This document shows, one piece after another, positions 32,519-38,535 of a stretch of DNA of 38,804 nt. The notes under the pieces were generated by a model. The model was not told the DNA's origin and searched no databases. It saw only the letters and a program-made list of their open reading frames with translations. The position numbers and the translations under genes were made by a program. Within the stretch, counting starts at the first letter, position 1. Each line of letters starts with the position of its first letter. Origin of the DNA: UBA1723 sp045642085 (GTDB lineage: Bacteria > Bacteroidota > Bacteroidia > Bacteroidales > Paludibacteraceae); assembly GCA_045642085.1 (NCBI GenBank), contig JAZUIF010000023.1:1-38804 (forward strand), read 5' to 3'.

Positions 32519-32770
32519 ATGGAAGCATTATACATCACATCGGCTCTTTATCAAAGACCATTGTCCGTTTTGCTTACATTCAACGACAAGCATACGGCAT
32601 TAGTTAATATTGGTGATTTTATACATAAGCATCCACACCCACAATACAACAAATATTTGGAGGAAAAAAACTTCAAAAAATTCAAATTAGAAGATGGCAA
32701 TATTGTATGGGGTAAGAATTGGGATCTAATATTTCCAGTGGAGCTTTTATATAAAGGAACATGTGAATAA
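32519..32770 (+). CDS. DUF2442 protein
   Basis: 83 aa, DUF2442-like: beta-rich N-terminal half (LSVLLTFNDKHTALVNI), then FKKFKLEDGNIVWGKNWDLIFPVELLY, matching the family's typical end with WGxxWDLxPExLY. The ATG follows the DUF4160 stop by one base, so the two are translated from one message and probably act together. The next gene, thrC, begins 80 nt later. No DNA-binding motif is evident; DUF2442 is usually taken as the antitoxin-like partner, but this is unproven. Confidence 0.82.
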   Translation: MEALYITSALYQRPLSVLLTFNDKHTALVNIGDFIHKHPHPQYNKYLEEKNFKKFKLEDGNIVWGKNWDLIFPVELLYKGTCE

Positions 32771-32850
32771 ACGAAAGGATAATTTCTAATTAAAAACTAA
32801 GATTACGTTCGACGACACAACTCGTCGCCAACATAATTTAATTAAACAAG

Positions 32851-34152
32851 ATGAAGTATTATAGCACAAATAAGAAGGCAGACAAAGCCACTTTGCAGCA
32901 GGCCGTAGTAAAAGGACTTGCAGCAGACAAAGGTTTGTTCATGCCAGAAGTGATCAAGCATCTTCCAGACTCATTCTTCGAAGGCATGAAGGACATGAGC
33001 CTACAGGAGATCGCCTACGTTGTTGCAGACGCATTCTTTGGTGAGGATGTAGACGCAGAGTCGTTGAAGAAGATTGTGTACGACACACTATCATTCGACA
33101 TTCCTCTAGCCCACGTCAACGACAACATCTACAGTTTGGAACTTTACCATGGACCAACACTTGCGTTCAAGGATGTAGGTGCAAGATTCATGTCGCGTCT
33201 ACTTGGCTATTTCATCGCTAAGGAAGGACAGAAAGAGGTCAACGTATTGGTTGCCACTTCAGGAGACACAGGTTCAGCCGTAGCAAACGGATTCCTTGGA
33301 GTAGAGGGCATCCGCGTCTTCGTTCTTTATCCAAAAGGCAAAGTGAGTCCAATCCAGGAGTGCCAGTTCACAACACTTGGCAAGAACATCACAGCTCTTG
33401 AGGTAGACGGAGTGTTCGACGACTGTCAGGCATTGGTTAAGTCAGCATTCATGGATGCCGATCTTAACGCACACATGAAGCTAACAAGTGCCAACTCAAT
33501 CAACGTAGCACGTTTCTTGCCACAGGCATTCTACTACTTCTACGCAGTAGCTCAGTTACACAAGATGGGCAAGAAAGACAATATCGTCATCTGTGTGCCA
33601 TCAGGAAACTTCGGAAACATCACAGCCGGATTGTTCGGTAAGAGAATGGGATTGCCAGTCTCACGCTTCATCGCAGCCAACAACCGCAACGATATCTTCT
33701 TCAAGTATTTGCAGACAGGCAAGTACGAGCCAAAGCCATCTGTTCAGACTATTGCTAACGCGATGGACGTTGGTGATCCAAGCAACTTCGCACGTATCTA
33801 CGATCTATACGGAGCAAGCCACGCAGAGATCAGCAAAGAGATCAGCGGATGCACATACACAGACGAGCAGATCGCAGAGACATTGGCAGACTGCTACAAG
33901 AAGACAGGCTACTTACTTGATCCTCACGGAGCCGTTGGTTACAGAGCATTGACAGAGATGCTTAAGCCAAATGAAGTAGGTGTATTCCTTGAGACAGCCC
34001 ACCCTGCTAAGTTTAAGGACACAGTTGAGGGAATCATCAAGGACGAGGTTAAGATCCCAGCTAAGCTTCAGGAGTTTATGAAGGGTCAGAAGCAGAGTGT
34101 CGCAATGACAAAGAACTTCGACGACTTCAAGAAATACCTGCTAAGCAAATAA
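32851..34152 (+). CDS. thrC: Threonine synthase
   Basis: 433 aa, PLP-dependent fold-type II enzyme making threonine from O-phosphohomoserine, the final step of the pathway whose earlier enzymes are encoded upstream. PLP lysine Lys107 in GPTLAFKDVGARF; the phosphate-binding loop ATSGDTGSAVANGF and VPSGNFGNITAGL are both present. N-terminal MKYYSTNKK is typical of the bacterial long form. Codon use matches thrA, unlike the two genes inserted just upstream. No promoter of the TANNTTTG type is seen in the 80-nt gap, so it probably depends on read-through from thrA. Confidence 0.95.
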   Translation: MKYYSTNKKADKATLQQAVVKGLAADKGLFMPEVIKHLPDSFFEGMKDMSLQEIAYVVADAFFGEDVDAESLKKIVYDTLSFDIPLAHVNDNIYSLELYHGPTLAFKDVGARFMSRLLGYFIAKEGQKEVNVLVATSGDTGSAVANGFLGVEGIRVFVLYPKGKVSPIQECQFTTLGKNITALEVDGVFDDCQALVKSAFMDADLNAHMKLTSANSINVARFLPQAFYYFYAVAQLHKMGKKDNIVICVPSGNFGNITAGLFGKRMGLPVSRFIAANNRNDIFFKYLQTGKYEPKPSVQTIANAMDVGDPSNFARIYDLYGASHAEISKEISGCTYTDEQIAETLADCYKKTGYLLDPHGAVGYRALTEMLKPNEVGVFLETAHPAKFKDTVEGIIKDEVKIPAKLQEFMKGQKQSVAMTKNFDDFKKYLLSK

Positions 34153-34190
34153 TGCATAATTCATAATTGTCGGTACAATCCATCAATGGG
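34149..34190 (+). repeat. Partial ATTGTCGG repeat after thrC
   Basis: ATAATGCATAATTCATAATT followed by GTCGGTACAATCCATC matches the middle of the 111-bp repeats; the rest is absent. It overlaps the thrC stop, as the 25647 copy overlaps the Rpn stop. The 34153-34459 gap otherwise holds the 30-bp palindrome, the MITE-like element and a promoter. Confidence 0.65.
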
Positions 34191-34216
34191 ATTAAACCAG
34201 ACAACAAAACAATACC

Positions 34217-34246
34217 AAAGGCGGAGACAGCAATGTTTCCGCCTTT
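34217..34246. repeat. 30-bp palindromic separator, copy 1
   Basis: AAAGGCGGA, a 12-nt loop GACAGCAATGTT, then TCCGCCTTT. The identical 30 bp, loop included, occurs at 35249-35278 and 36250-36279. It could terminate the thr operon. Similarity with copy 2 extends a few bases beyond (TTG-TGATTTAT). Confidence 0.9.
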
Positions 34247-34270
34247 GTTGATTTATGAAGATTAAATAGC

Positions 34271-34385
34271 AGTTGTCCAAAATGAGGATTGTTAAGGGCC
34301 CATGTCTGATTTTGGGGTCCTAACCCTCCTCCAACGCGAGCTCGGAGAGCGAGCGTATTAAGAAAAAACGAGTGTTTGGACAACT
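34271..34385 (+). mobile_element. MITE-like element with 11-bp terminal inverted repeats
   Basis: 115 bp bounded by AGTTGTCCAAA (34271-34281) and its exact reverse complement TTTGGACAACT (34375-34385). The interior is homologous to 102-200 (AAAATGAGGATTGTTAAGGG and so on) with a different hairpin loop. No ORF. No clear target-site duplication was seen, so transposition is inferred only from the TIRs and the second copy. Confidence 0.55.
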
Positions 34386-34417
34386 CGTATATAATTGCCT
34401 GATTTATTTTGCATTCA

Positions 34418-34449
34418 TTTGGAAAAAATATTGATGAATTATATTTTTG
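34418..34449 (+). promoter_or_regulatory. Promoter of the toxin-antitoxin pair
   Basis: TTTG (34418-34421), 20-nt spacer, TATTTTTG (34442-34449). An exact Bacteroides-type promoter. It rules out the longer frame starting at 34409, upstream of the promoter. Confidence 0.78.
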
Positions 34450-34459
34450 CGAAAAAAGA

Positions 34460-34639
34460 ATGTATAATATGCCAGAAGAAATATTAAATAGTTACAGACT
34501 CACAAGTATGGAAGAGCCAACAGACGAGATGTTAGCTCAGATCATGCATGAGGTTGCGGTGGAAGCGAAAGAAGACACGGAAAAAGCCAGAAAACATTAT
34601 TTTGACGAACTTAGAGAATCTATTAAGAAATCAAAATGA
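34460..34639 (+). CDS. Small antitoxin-like protein upstream of zeta toxin
   Basis: 59 aa from ATG 34460 (or 56 aa from ATG 34469, MPEEILNSY; the -7 box ends at 34449, so the second start leaves a more normal leader). Acidic, helical, with no recognised domain: NSYRLTSMEEPTDEMLAQIM then a charged helix ending ELRESIKKSK. The pattern of a Met-rich EPTxEML motif followed by a helix resembles the short proteins encoded before chromosomal zeta-type kinases in Bacteroidetes. The stop is followed after one base by the zeta gene start. The antitoxin role is inferred from position and size. Confidence 0.65.
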   Translation: MYNMPEEILNSYRLTSMEEPTDEMLAQIMHEVAVEAKEDTEKARKHYFDELRESIKKSK

Positions 34640-34640
34640 T

Positions 34641-35246
34641 ATGTCAGAAGAAGCTCACAAACCCATTCTCATCGTAATTGCGGGACCAAATGGATCAGGC
34701 AAAACATCCATCACGTCAAAAATTCTAAAGCACGAATGGTTAGAAGATGCAATATATATAAATCCAGACATAATCGCACAAGAAAAATTTGGAGATTGGA
34801 ATTCCGTTGACTCCATTTACAAATCCATCAAATTTTGCGAGGATTTAAGAGAGAAATGTTTGATAGAGAAAAAAAGTTTAATATTTGAAACTGTCTTATC
34901 TAGGTACGACAAAGTAGATTATATAAAGCGTGCACTTGAAAACGGATTTTTTGTAAGATTATTTTTTGTTTGCACAATGTCTCCAAACATTAACGCATCA
35001 AGAATCACAGATAGGGTGATGAAAGGAGGTCACGATGTCCCCATTCCTAAAATCATCTCACGATATTATGAGTCTATCAAAAATAGCAAAGAATTAACTC
35101 AAATTGTAGACCGTGCCTATTTCTACGACAACTCCATCGACAATGAGGATGCAAAACTGCTATTTCGTTTTTCGGAAGGCAATTTAGCCAAACGATATAC
35201 AGATGACATTCCAGAATGGGCGAGCATAATTCTAAACACAATATAA
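34641..35246 (+). CDS. Zeta-toxin family ATPase/kinase
   Basis: 201 aa. Walker A GPNGSGKT (15-22), NPD (41-43) as the likely substrate-side Asp region, FETVLS (82-87), and the late signature RVMKGGHDVPIPKIISRYYESI (125-146), all typical of chromosomal zeta-like proteins. Zeta toxins of Gram-positive plasmids phosphorylate UDP-N-acetylglucosamine; chromosomal relatives may use other targets. The start at 34641 is preferred over a frame start at 34548, which overlaps the antitoxin. Strongly AT-rich compared with the thr operon. Together with the upstream small gene it forms a two-gene operon lying between two identical 30-bp palindromes. Confidence 0.83.
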   Translation: MSEEAHKPILIVIAGPNGSGKTSITSKILKHEWLEDAIYINPDIIAQEKFGDWNSVDSIYKSIKFCEDLREKCLIEKKSLIFETVLSRYDKVDYIKRALENGFFVRLFFVCTMSPNINASRITDRVMKGGHDVPIPKIISRYYESIKNSKELTQIVDRAYFYDNSIDNEDAKLLFRFSEGNLAKRYTDDIPEWASIILNTI

Positions 35247-35248
35247 AC

Positions 35249-35278
35249 AAAGGCGGAGACAGCAATGTTTCCGCCTTT
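35249..35278. repeat. 30-bp palindromic separator, copy 2
   Basis: Identical to 34217-34246. It begins 3 nt after the zeta stop, so it also acts as a likely terminator of the toxin-antitoxin operon. Confidence 0.9.
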
Positions 35279-35335
35279 GGTGATTTATCAGTAATATGAA
35301 TAAAGAAGCTACATGGATGATAGGGAACTGAAAAA

Positions 35336-35367
35336 ATTGCGATAATTCAAAAAAAGATGTACTTTTG
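35336..35367 (+). promoter_or_regulatory. Promoter of the second Rpn gene
   Basis: ATTG ending at 35339, 20-nt spacer, TACTTTTG (35360-35367). 36 nt upstream of the ATG. Confidence 0.6.
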
Positions 35368-35402
35368 CAAAGGAACGGATTAATAAATAACAGTTCAAAA
35401 AA

Positions 35403-36227
35403 ATGAGAAAAGAAGAAAAAACAGAAATGTTGAATCCATTCTGTGACGAGGGATTCAAACGAATTTTTGGAGACAAAATCTTATTGATGGATTTCCTTAA
35501 TTCTTTTGTAGACGCAGGAGCACCAATTGTTGATCTCACTTATGAGAACAAAGAATTGGTATCTGAGGTAGATGATGGCAGATCAGTAATCTTTGATTTA
35601 TTTTGTAAATTAGATAATGGCAAAAATGTCATAATCGAGATGCAAAACAAAAGACAAGATTTTTTTGTTGACAGAGCGGTATTCTATCTTTCAAGAGCGA
35701 TTTCCGAGCAAGGAGAAAAAGGAAAAGAATGGAGATATGGAATCAATGCAGTTATCGGAGTATTTATAACGCATTTTAGACTTTTCAAAAAAGGCGGAGT
35801 ACTTTCTGAAATGAAATTGATTAACCCAGAAACTAATGAAACAGTCAGTGATAAAATTCACGGCTATTTCATACAATTGCCTAAATTTAAAAAATCAAAC
35901 AACAGATGTGCAGACCATTTCGACGAATGGATCTACAATCTAAAAAATATGGAGCGTATGGGAAATGTAGAATTCAAAGATAAAGAGGTGTTTAAGAGAT
36001 TATGGGATCTCTCTAACTGTTCTACGCTTTCTATCGAGGAAAGACATAGATACGAACGTAGTCTTAAAGCCTACCGTGATTATATCAATCAAGTAGACTT
36101 TGCTATGGCTGAAGGTGAAGCTAAAGAACGTATGAAAAACGCCAAAAGAATGAAAGAGGAAGGCATTGACATTAATCTAATTCATAAGATAACAGATTTA
36201 CCTATAGATGAGATAGAGAAGCTTTAG
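35403..36227 (+). CDS. Rpn-family PD-(D/E)XK nuclease / putative transposase, copy 2
   Basis: 274 aa. N-terminal NPFCDEGFKRIFGD is the family opening. Active site Asp65 (IFDLFC) with Glu79-Met-Gln81 (VIIEMQN), then DFFVDRAVFYLSRAI. C-terminal helices with a basic stretch (KERMKNAKRMKEEGI) and a final ILxxxTDLPxDEIEKL-type motif. Only distantly similar to the copy at 24711: the repeated GEKRGEKRG tail is missing, and this protein belongs to the common Bacteroidetes type with a full-length transposase-like core. It lies between separators 2 and 3, each about 1.0 kb apart. Intact frame. Confidence 0.87.
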   Translation: MRKEEKTEMLNPFCDEGFKRIFGDKILLMDFLNSFVDAGAPIVDLTYENKELVSEVDDGRSVIFDLFCKLDNGKNVIIEMQNKRQDFFVDRAVFYLSRAISEQGEKGKEWRYGINAVIGVFITHFRLFKKGGVLSEMKLINPETNETVSDKIHGYFIQLPKFKKSNNRCADHFDEWIYNLKNMERMGNVEFKDKEVFKRLWDLSNCSTLSIEERHRYERSLKAYRDYINQVDFAMAEGEAKERMKNAKRMKEEGIDINLIHKITDLPIDEIEKL

Positions 36228-36249
36228 AAACAAACAAATAAAAATATCC

Positions 36250-36279
36250 AAAGGCGGAGACAGCAATGTTTCCGCCTTT
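36250..36279. repeat. 30-bp palindromic separator, copy 3
   Basis: Identical to 34217-34246 and 35249-35278. 22 nt after the Rpn stop; probable terminator. Confidence 0.9.
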
Positions 36280-36297
36280 GGTTTTCGCCCATTACTT

Positions 36298-36402
36298 TAT
36301 GTCAAAACGACATATTTTAGCCAAGACGACATTGCGATTCCGACTTTATGTCACACTGACGCCAAAGAAATCTACCTTTATTGGGGTTGGCATACCATTT
36401 GA
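36298..36402 (+). promoter_or_regulatory. Candidate sigma-54 promoter with upstream palindromic activator sites
   Basis: TGGCATA-CCAT-TTGA (36388-36402) fits the -24/-12 consensus TGGCAC(G)-N4-TTGC except for the last base. Upstream lie TATGTC-AAAAC-GACATA (36298-36314) and TGTCA-CAC-TGACG (36349-36361), palindromes sharing the TGTC/GAC half-site, as expected for enhancer-binding-protein sites. No TANNTTTG box with correct spacing is present. A further palindrome AAGATTT/AAATCTT lies at 36432-36449 in the leader. Confidence 0.45.
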
Positions 36403-36501
36403 TATATTATTTGCGTACGGAACACTTAAATAAGATTTTAATAAATCTTGTAACAACCCATGTTTTTGTACTACTTATTACAAACCATAAAAGCTGACGC
36501 T

Positions 36502-37380
36502 ATGACAAAATCGAAATTTGATTATTTTGGCAAGATCCTATTCTTTATCGGCATCACCGTCGCAACAATCATTTTATTCCGACATTTATGCTTGCATTTC
36601 ACCGTTTTGGGATGGATTGCATTCGCCATATACGCCCTCCTTTTCCCAATAATTTACATCATTTTCACAGCAGGCGACAGGATGGACGGATTTTCATCTT
36701 GGTTTACGTTTGGAATCTGCCAGTTAACGCATTATTGTGTCATCGGGTATCTGTTTGGTTTCGCTAAATACAACGAGCTCGTTGCCGAGCACTACATCTG
36801 GATCACCGCAGGTTTAATCTTATACCATGAATTGTGCGAATTCATCAGAAAAGCGACTTATGAACCAACGCCTCAAGATTTTGTCGACGAAGAGAAATCG
36901 ACAGAATCGCATATAGTAATTCGCGACGGAATAAAGTCTATTCCATATGGTGCATTCAGAGACAACCGAAAAATCAAAAGCATCACCATCCCCGACTCAG
37001 TAGAAGATATTTCAAGCGAAGCATTCTGGGGTTGTGATTCACTGGTAGAAATCGTAATCCCAGACTCAGTGAAGAGCATCGGATCAAATGCGTTTTGGTA
37101 TTGTTCCTCACTGAAAAGAGTCAAACTCCCCTGCTCTATCAAGAAAATCAACAGTGCAGTTTTCAAACACTGCCGTTCATTGAACGACGTCGTAATCCCA
37201 GACTCAGTGAAGAAAATCGGCAGTTCCGCCTTTGGAAAATGCACCTCACTCAAAAACATAGTCATCCCAGCGTCGACAAAGGTGGATGAAACAGCGTTTG
37301 AGGGGAGCGGAGTGGAGAAAGATGAAACACTTTTGGAAAAAAGAAGAGAGAATGATAAATTTGCAGAAAATGAGAAATGA
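36502..37380 (+). CDS. Membrane-anchored BspA-type leucine-rich repeat protein
   Basis: 292 aa from ATG 36502 (MTKSKFDYF); an in-frame ATG at 36460 would add 14 residues and cannot be excluded. The N-terminal part has four hydrophobic segments (about 10-28, 33-57, 65-88 and 96-115). The C-terminal part (about 135-270) has six LRR_5-type repeats: IPYGAFRDNRKIKSITIPDSV, SSEAFWGCDSLVEIVIPDSV, GSNAFWYCSSLKRVKLPCSI and so on, with the repeated phrase (V/I)VIPDSVK. It ends in a charged helix. The LRRs follow the last TM segment and may face the cytoplasm or periplasm. An unusual combination of a 4-TM module with BspA repeats; function unknown. Confidence 0.8.
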   Translation: MTKSKFDYFGKILFFIGITVATIILFRHLCLHFTVLGWIAFAIYALLFPIIYIIFTAGDRMDGFSSWFTFGICQLTHYCVIGYLFGFAKYNELVAEHYIWITAGLILYHELCEFIRKATYEPTPQDFVDEEKSTESHIVIRDGIKSIPYGAFRDNRKIKSITIPDSVEDISSEAFWGCDSLVEIVIPDSVKSIGSNAFWYCSSLKRVKLPCSIKKINSAVFKHCRSLNDVVIPDSVKKIGSSAFGKCTSLKNIVIPASTKVDETAFEGSGVEKDETLLEKRRENDKFAENEK

Positions 37381-37424
37381 AACAACTATAGAATAAGAAA
37401 GAAGATATAATTTATTACATAAAA

Positions 37425-37432
37425 TAAATTTG
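37425..37432 (+). promoter_or_regulatory. -7 box for the structured leader / HTH gene
   Basis: TAAATTTG (TANNTTTG). The expected transcription start near 37438-37440 is just before the first pairing base of the structured element at 37444. No -33 TTTG at the usual distance. Confidence 0.45.
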
Positions 37433-37443
37433 AGCTTAACGCT

Positions 37444-37577
37444 CTTATTCTCAATCCGTAAAATCTGGTAAATTTTAAGACACGAGAATAAGCGACGCGG
37501 GAGGTTCACGTCTTTGGGCGTGAGCCGTTTCGTGCTTATTGGTGTCACGGTTTACCAGAGCCTTCGGATTCAATAAG
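37444..37577 (+). ncRNA. Structured leader RNA candidate (long imperfect hairpin) upstream of HTH gene
   Basis: Six nested helices can be drawn from the outside in: CTTATT/AATAAG (37444-37449 with 37572-37577), AATCCG/CGGATT (37453-37458 with 37565-37570), CTGGTAAA/TTTACCAG (37465-37472 with 37551-37558), GACAC/GTGTC (37479-37483 with 37542-37546), AATAAGC plus ACG with CGT plus GCTTATT (37487-37497 with 37531-37540), and GGTTCACG/CGTGAGCC (37503-37510 with 37519-37526). Competing local hairpins also exist. It matches no RNA family I can name. It could be a riboregulator, or a palindromic mobile element that happens to lie here. Confidence 0.5.
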
Positions 37578-37603
37578 TTATCAACGAACGGTTCACGCTT
37601 TTT

Positions 37604-37819
37604 ATGCATATTGGCAAACATATAGAAGTAGTATTTCGCGAACAAGGGAGAAAAGTTTCCTGGTTCGCTGAAAAACTATGTTGCGACCGACGCAACGTCT
37701 ACAAAATCTTTGAGAGAGAGAGTATCGACACCGCATTACTCTCGAAAATATCAACCATACTAAACCATAATTTTCTTCAAGATTTGGCAGAGGAGCAGAA
37801 AGAAAATGAGAACGAATAG
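37604..37819 (+). CDS. Small XRE-like helix-turn-helix protein
   Basis: 71 aa. Begins MHIGKHIEVVFREQGRKVSWFAEKL, then CCDRRNVYKIFERESIDTALLSKISTIL, which is a helix-turn-helix of the Cro/C1 type, and ends in a Glu/Lys-rich tail. Highly similar short proteins are widespread in Bacteroidales as stand-alone regulators; target unknown. The ATG at 37604 comes 26 nt after the structured element and 6 nt after a second GGTTCACG. The protein may bind DNA near its own gene, but no operator palindrome is evident apart from the leader structure. Confidence 0.82.
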   Translation: MHIGKHIEVVFREQGRKVSWFAEKLCCDRRNVYKIFERESIDTALLSKISTILNHNFLQDLAEEQKENENE

Positions 37820-37878
37820 TTCACGAAATGGGAATTTATCGGAGACAAGAAAGTGATGTAAAGTAAACGCGAATACAA

Positions 37879-37886
37879 TATATTTG
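37879..37886 (+). promoter_or_regulatory. -7 box of the DUF4112 gene
   Basis: TATATTTG, 30 nt upstream of the ATG at 37917. Confidence 0.55.
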
Positions 37887-37916
37887 CATATTTAGATAAC
37901 TATACTTTTATTTAAG

Positions 37917-38486
37917 ATGAACAAATTAGAAATACTTGAAAATAGCAAAGCTTTCGAACTTTGTAAGAAAATAAGCACTTTGGATAAAGGCATGGCAAAA
38001 AATTTTCTAAATAATCCAGAATGCCATAAAATGATTGCTAAATTCTTAAACAAAGTGAATTTAGATGGTCTCATAGGATTAATTCCTATTTTAGGTGACT
38101 TATCAAACATAATTCTAGCAATACCATTTGTATATGTCTCCGCATATAAAATGGAGTCTTCCGATCTGACAAAGAAAATCATTTTCAATACATTAAAGGA
38201 TGTGGTGGTAGGAATAATCCCTGTAGCTGGAAGCATAATTGATTTTTTCATAAAAAATCACCAAGAGAATTACAACTTAATAAGACAATTTGCTGAAAAC
38301 CACGACAAAAAGCAATTGATTGCCACAACAGAAAATGAAGAAATTAGCAATACTCAAAATCAAATAATAGAAGGAAACGAAGCAGACAGCACTAACAATC
38401 TTCTATTAGGAGCAAAAATCATCGGATTGATTATATTAATCGTCATTATGATTTATGGATTCTATTTTTTATTAAACTTCATTTAA
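37917..38486 (+). CDS. DUF4112-like membrane protein
   Basis: 189 aa. The central region (about 48-125) matches the DUF4112 pattern: LIGLIPILGDLSNIIL, a hydrophobic stretch VYVSAYKM, then VVGIIPVAGSIIDFFIKNHQENYNLI, i.e. two P-x-x-GD/GS re-entrant-like hydrophobic segments followed by a basic/Asn helix. A Gln/Asn/Glu-rich linker (about 135-163) leads to a last TM helix (167-188). Function of DUF4112 is unknown. Own promoter; the next gene starts 49 nt after the stop. Confidence 0.72.
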   Translation: MNKLEILENSKAFELCKKISTLDKGMAKNFLNNPECHKMIAKFLNKVNLDGLIGLIPILGDLSNIILAIPFVYVSAYKMESSDLTKKIIFNTLKDVVVGIIPVAGSIIDFFIKNHQENYNLIRQFAENHDKKQLIATTENEEISNTQNQIIEGNEADSTNNLLLGAKIIGLIILIVIMIYGFYFLLNFI

Positions 38487-38535
38487 GCATCTTTTAATAT
38501 CGGTTTTAATTGACAACAAATAAAAAAACACAACT

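Noticed and set aside
34217..36279. Integron-like cassette array (palindromes as attC sites)
   Set aside because: The stems are short and perfect, no attC core site GTTRRRY/RYYYAAC pair is seen, and no integron integrase is present.
36873..37385. 170-aa frame antisense to the membrane-LRR gene
   Set aside because: Its apparent repeats (FTESGITI and similar) are the complement of the LRR codons.
37444..37577. tRNA, tmRNA or known riboswitch
   Set aside because: No acceptor/CCA, no T-loop, and no aptamer core I recognise; kept only as an unclassified structured leader.
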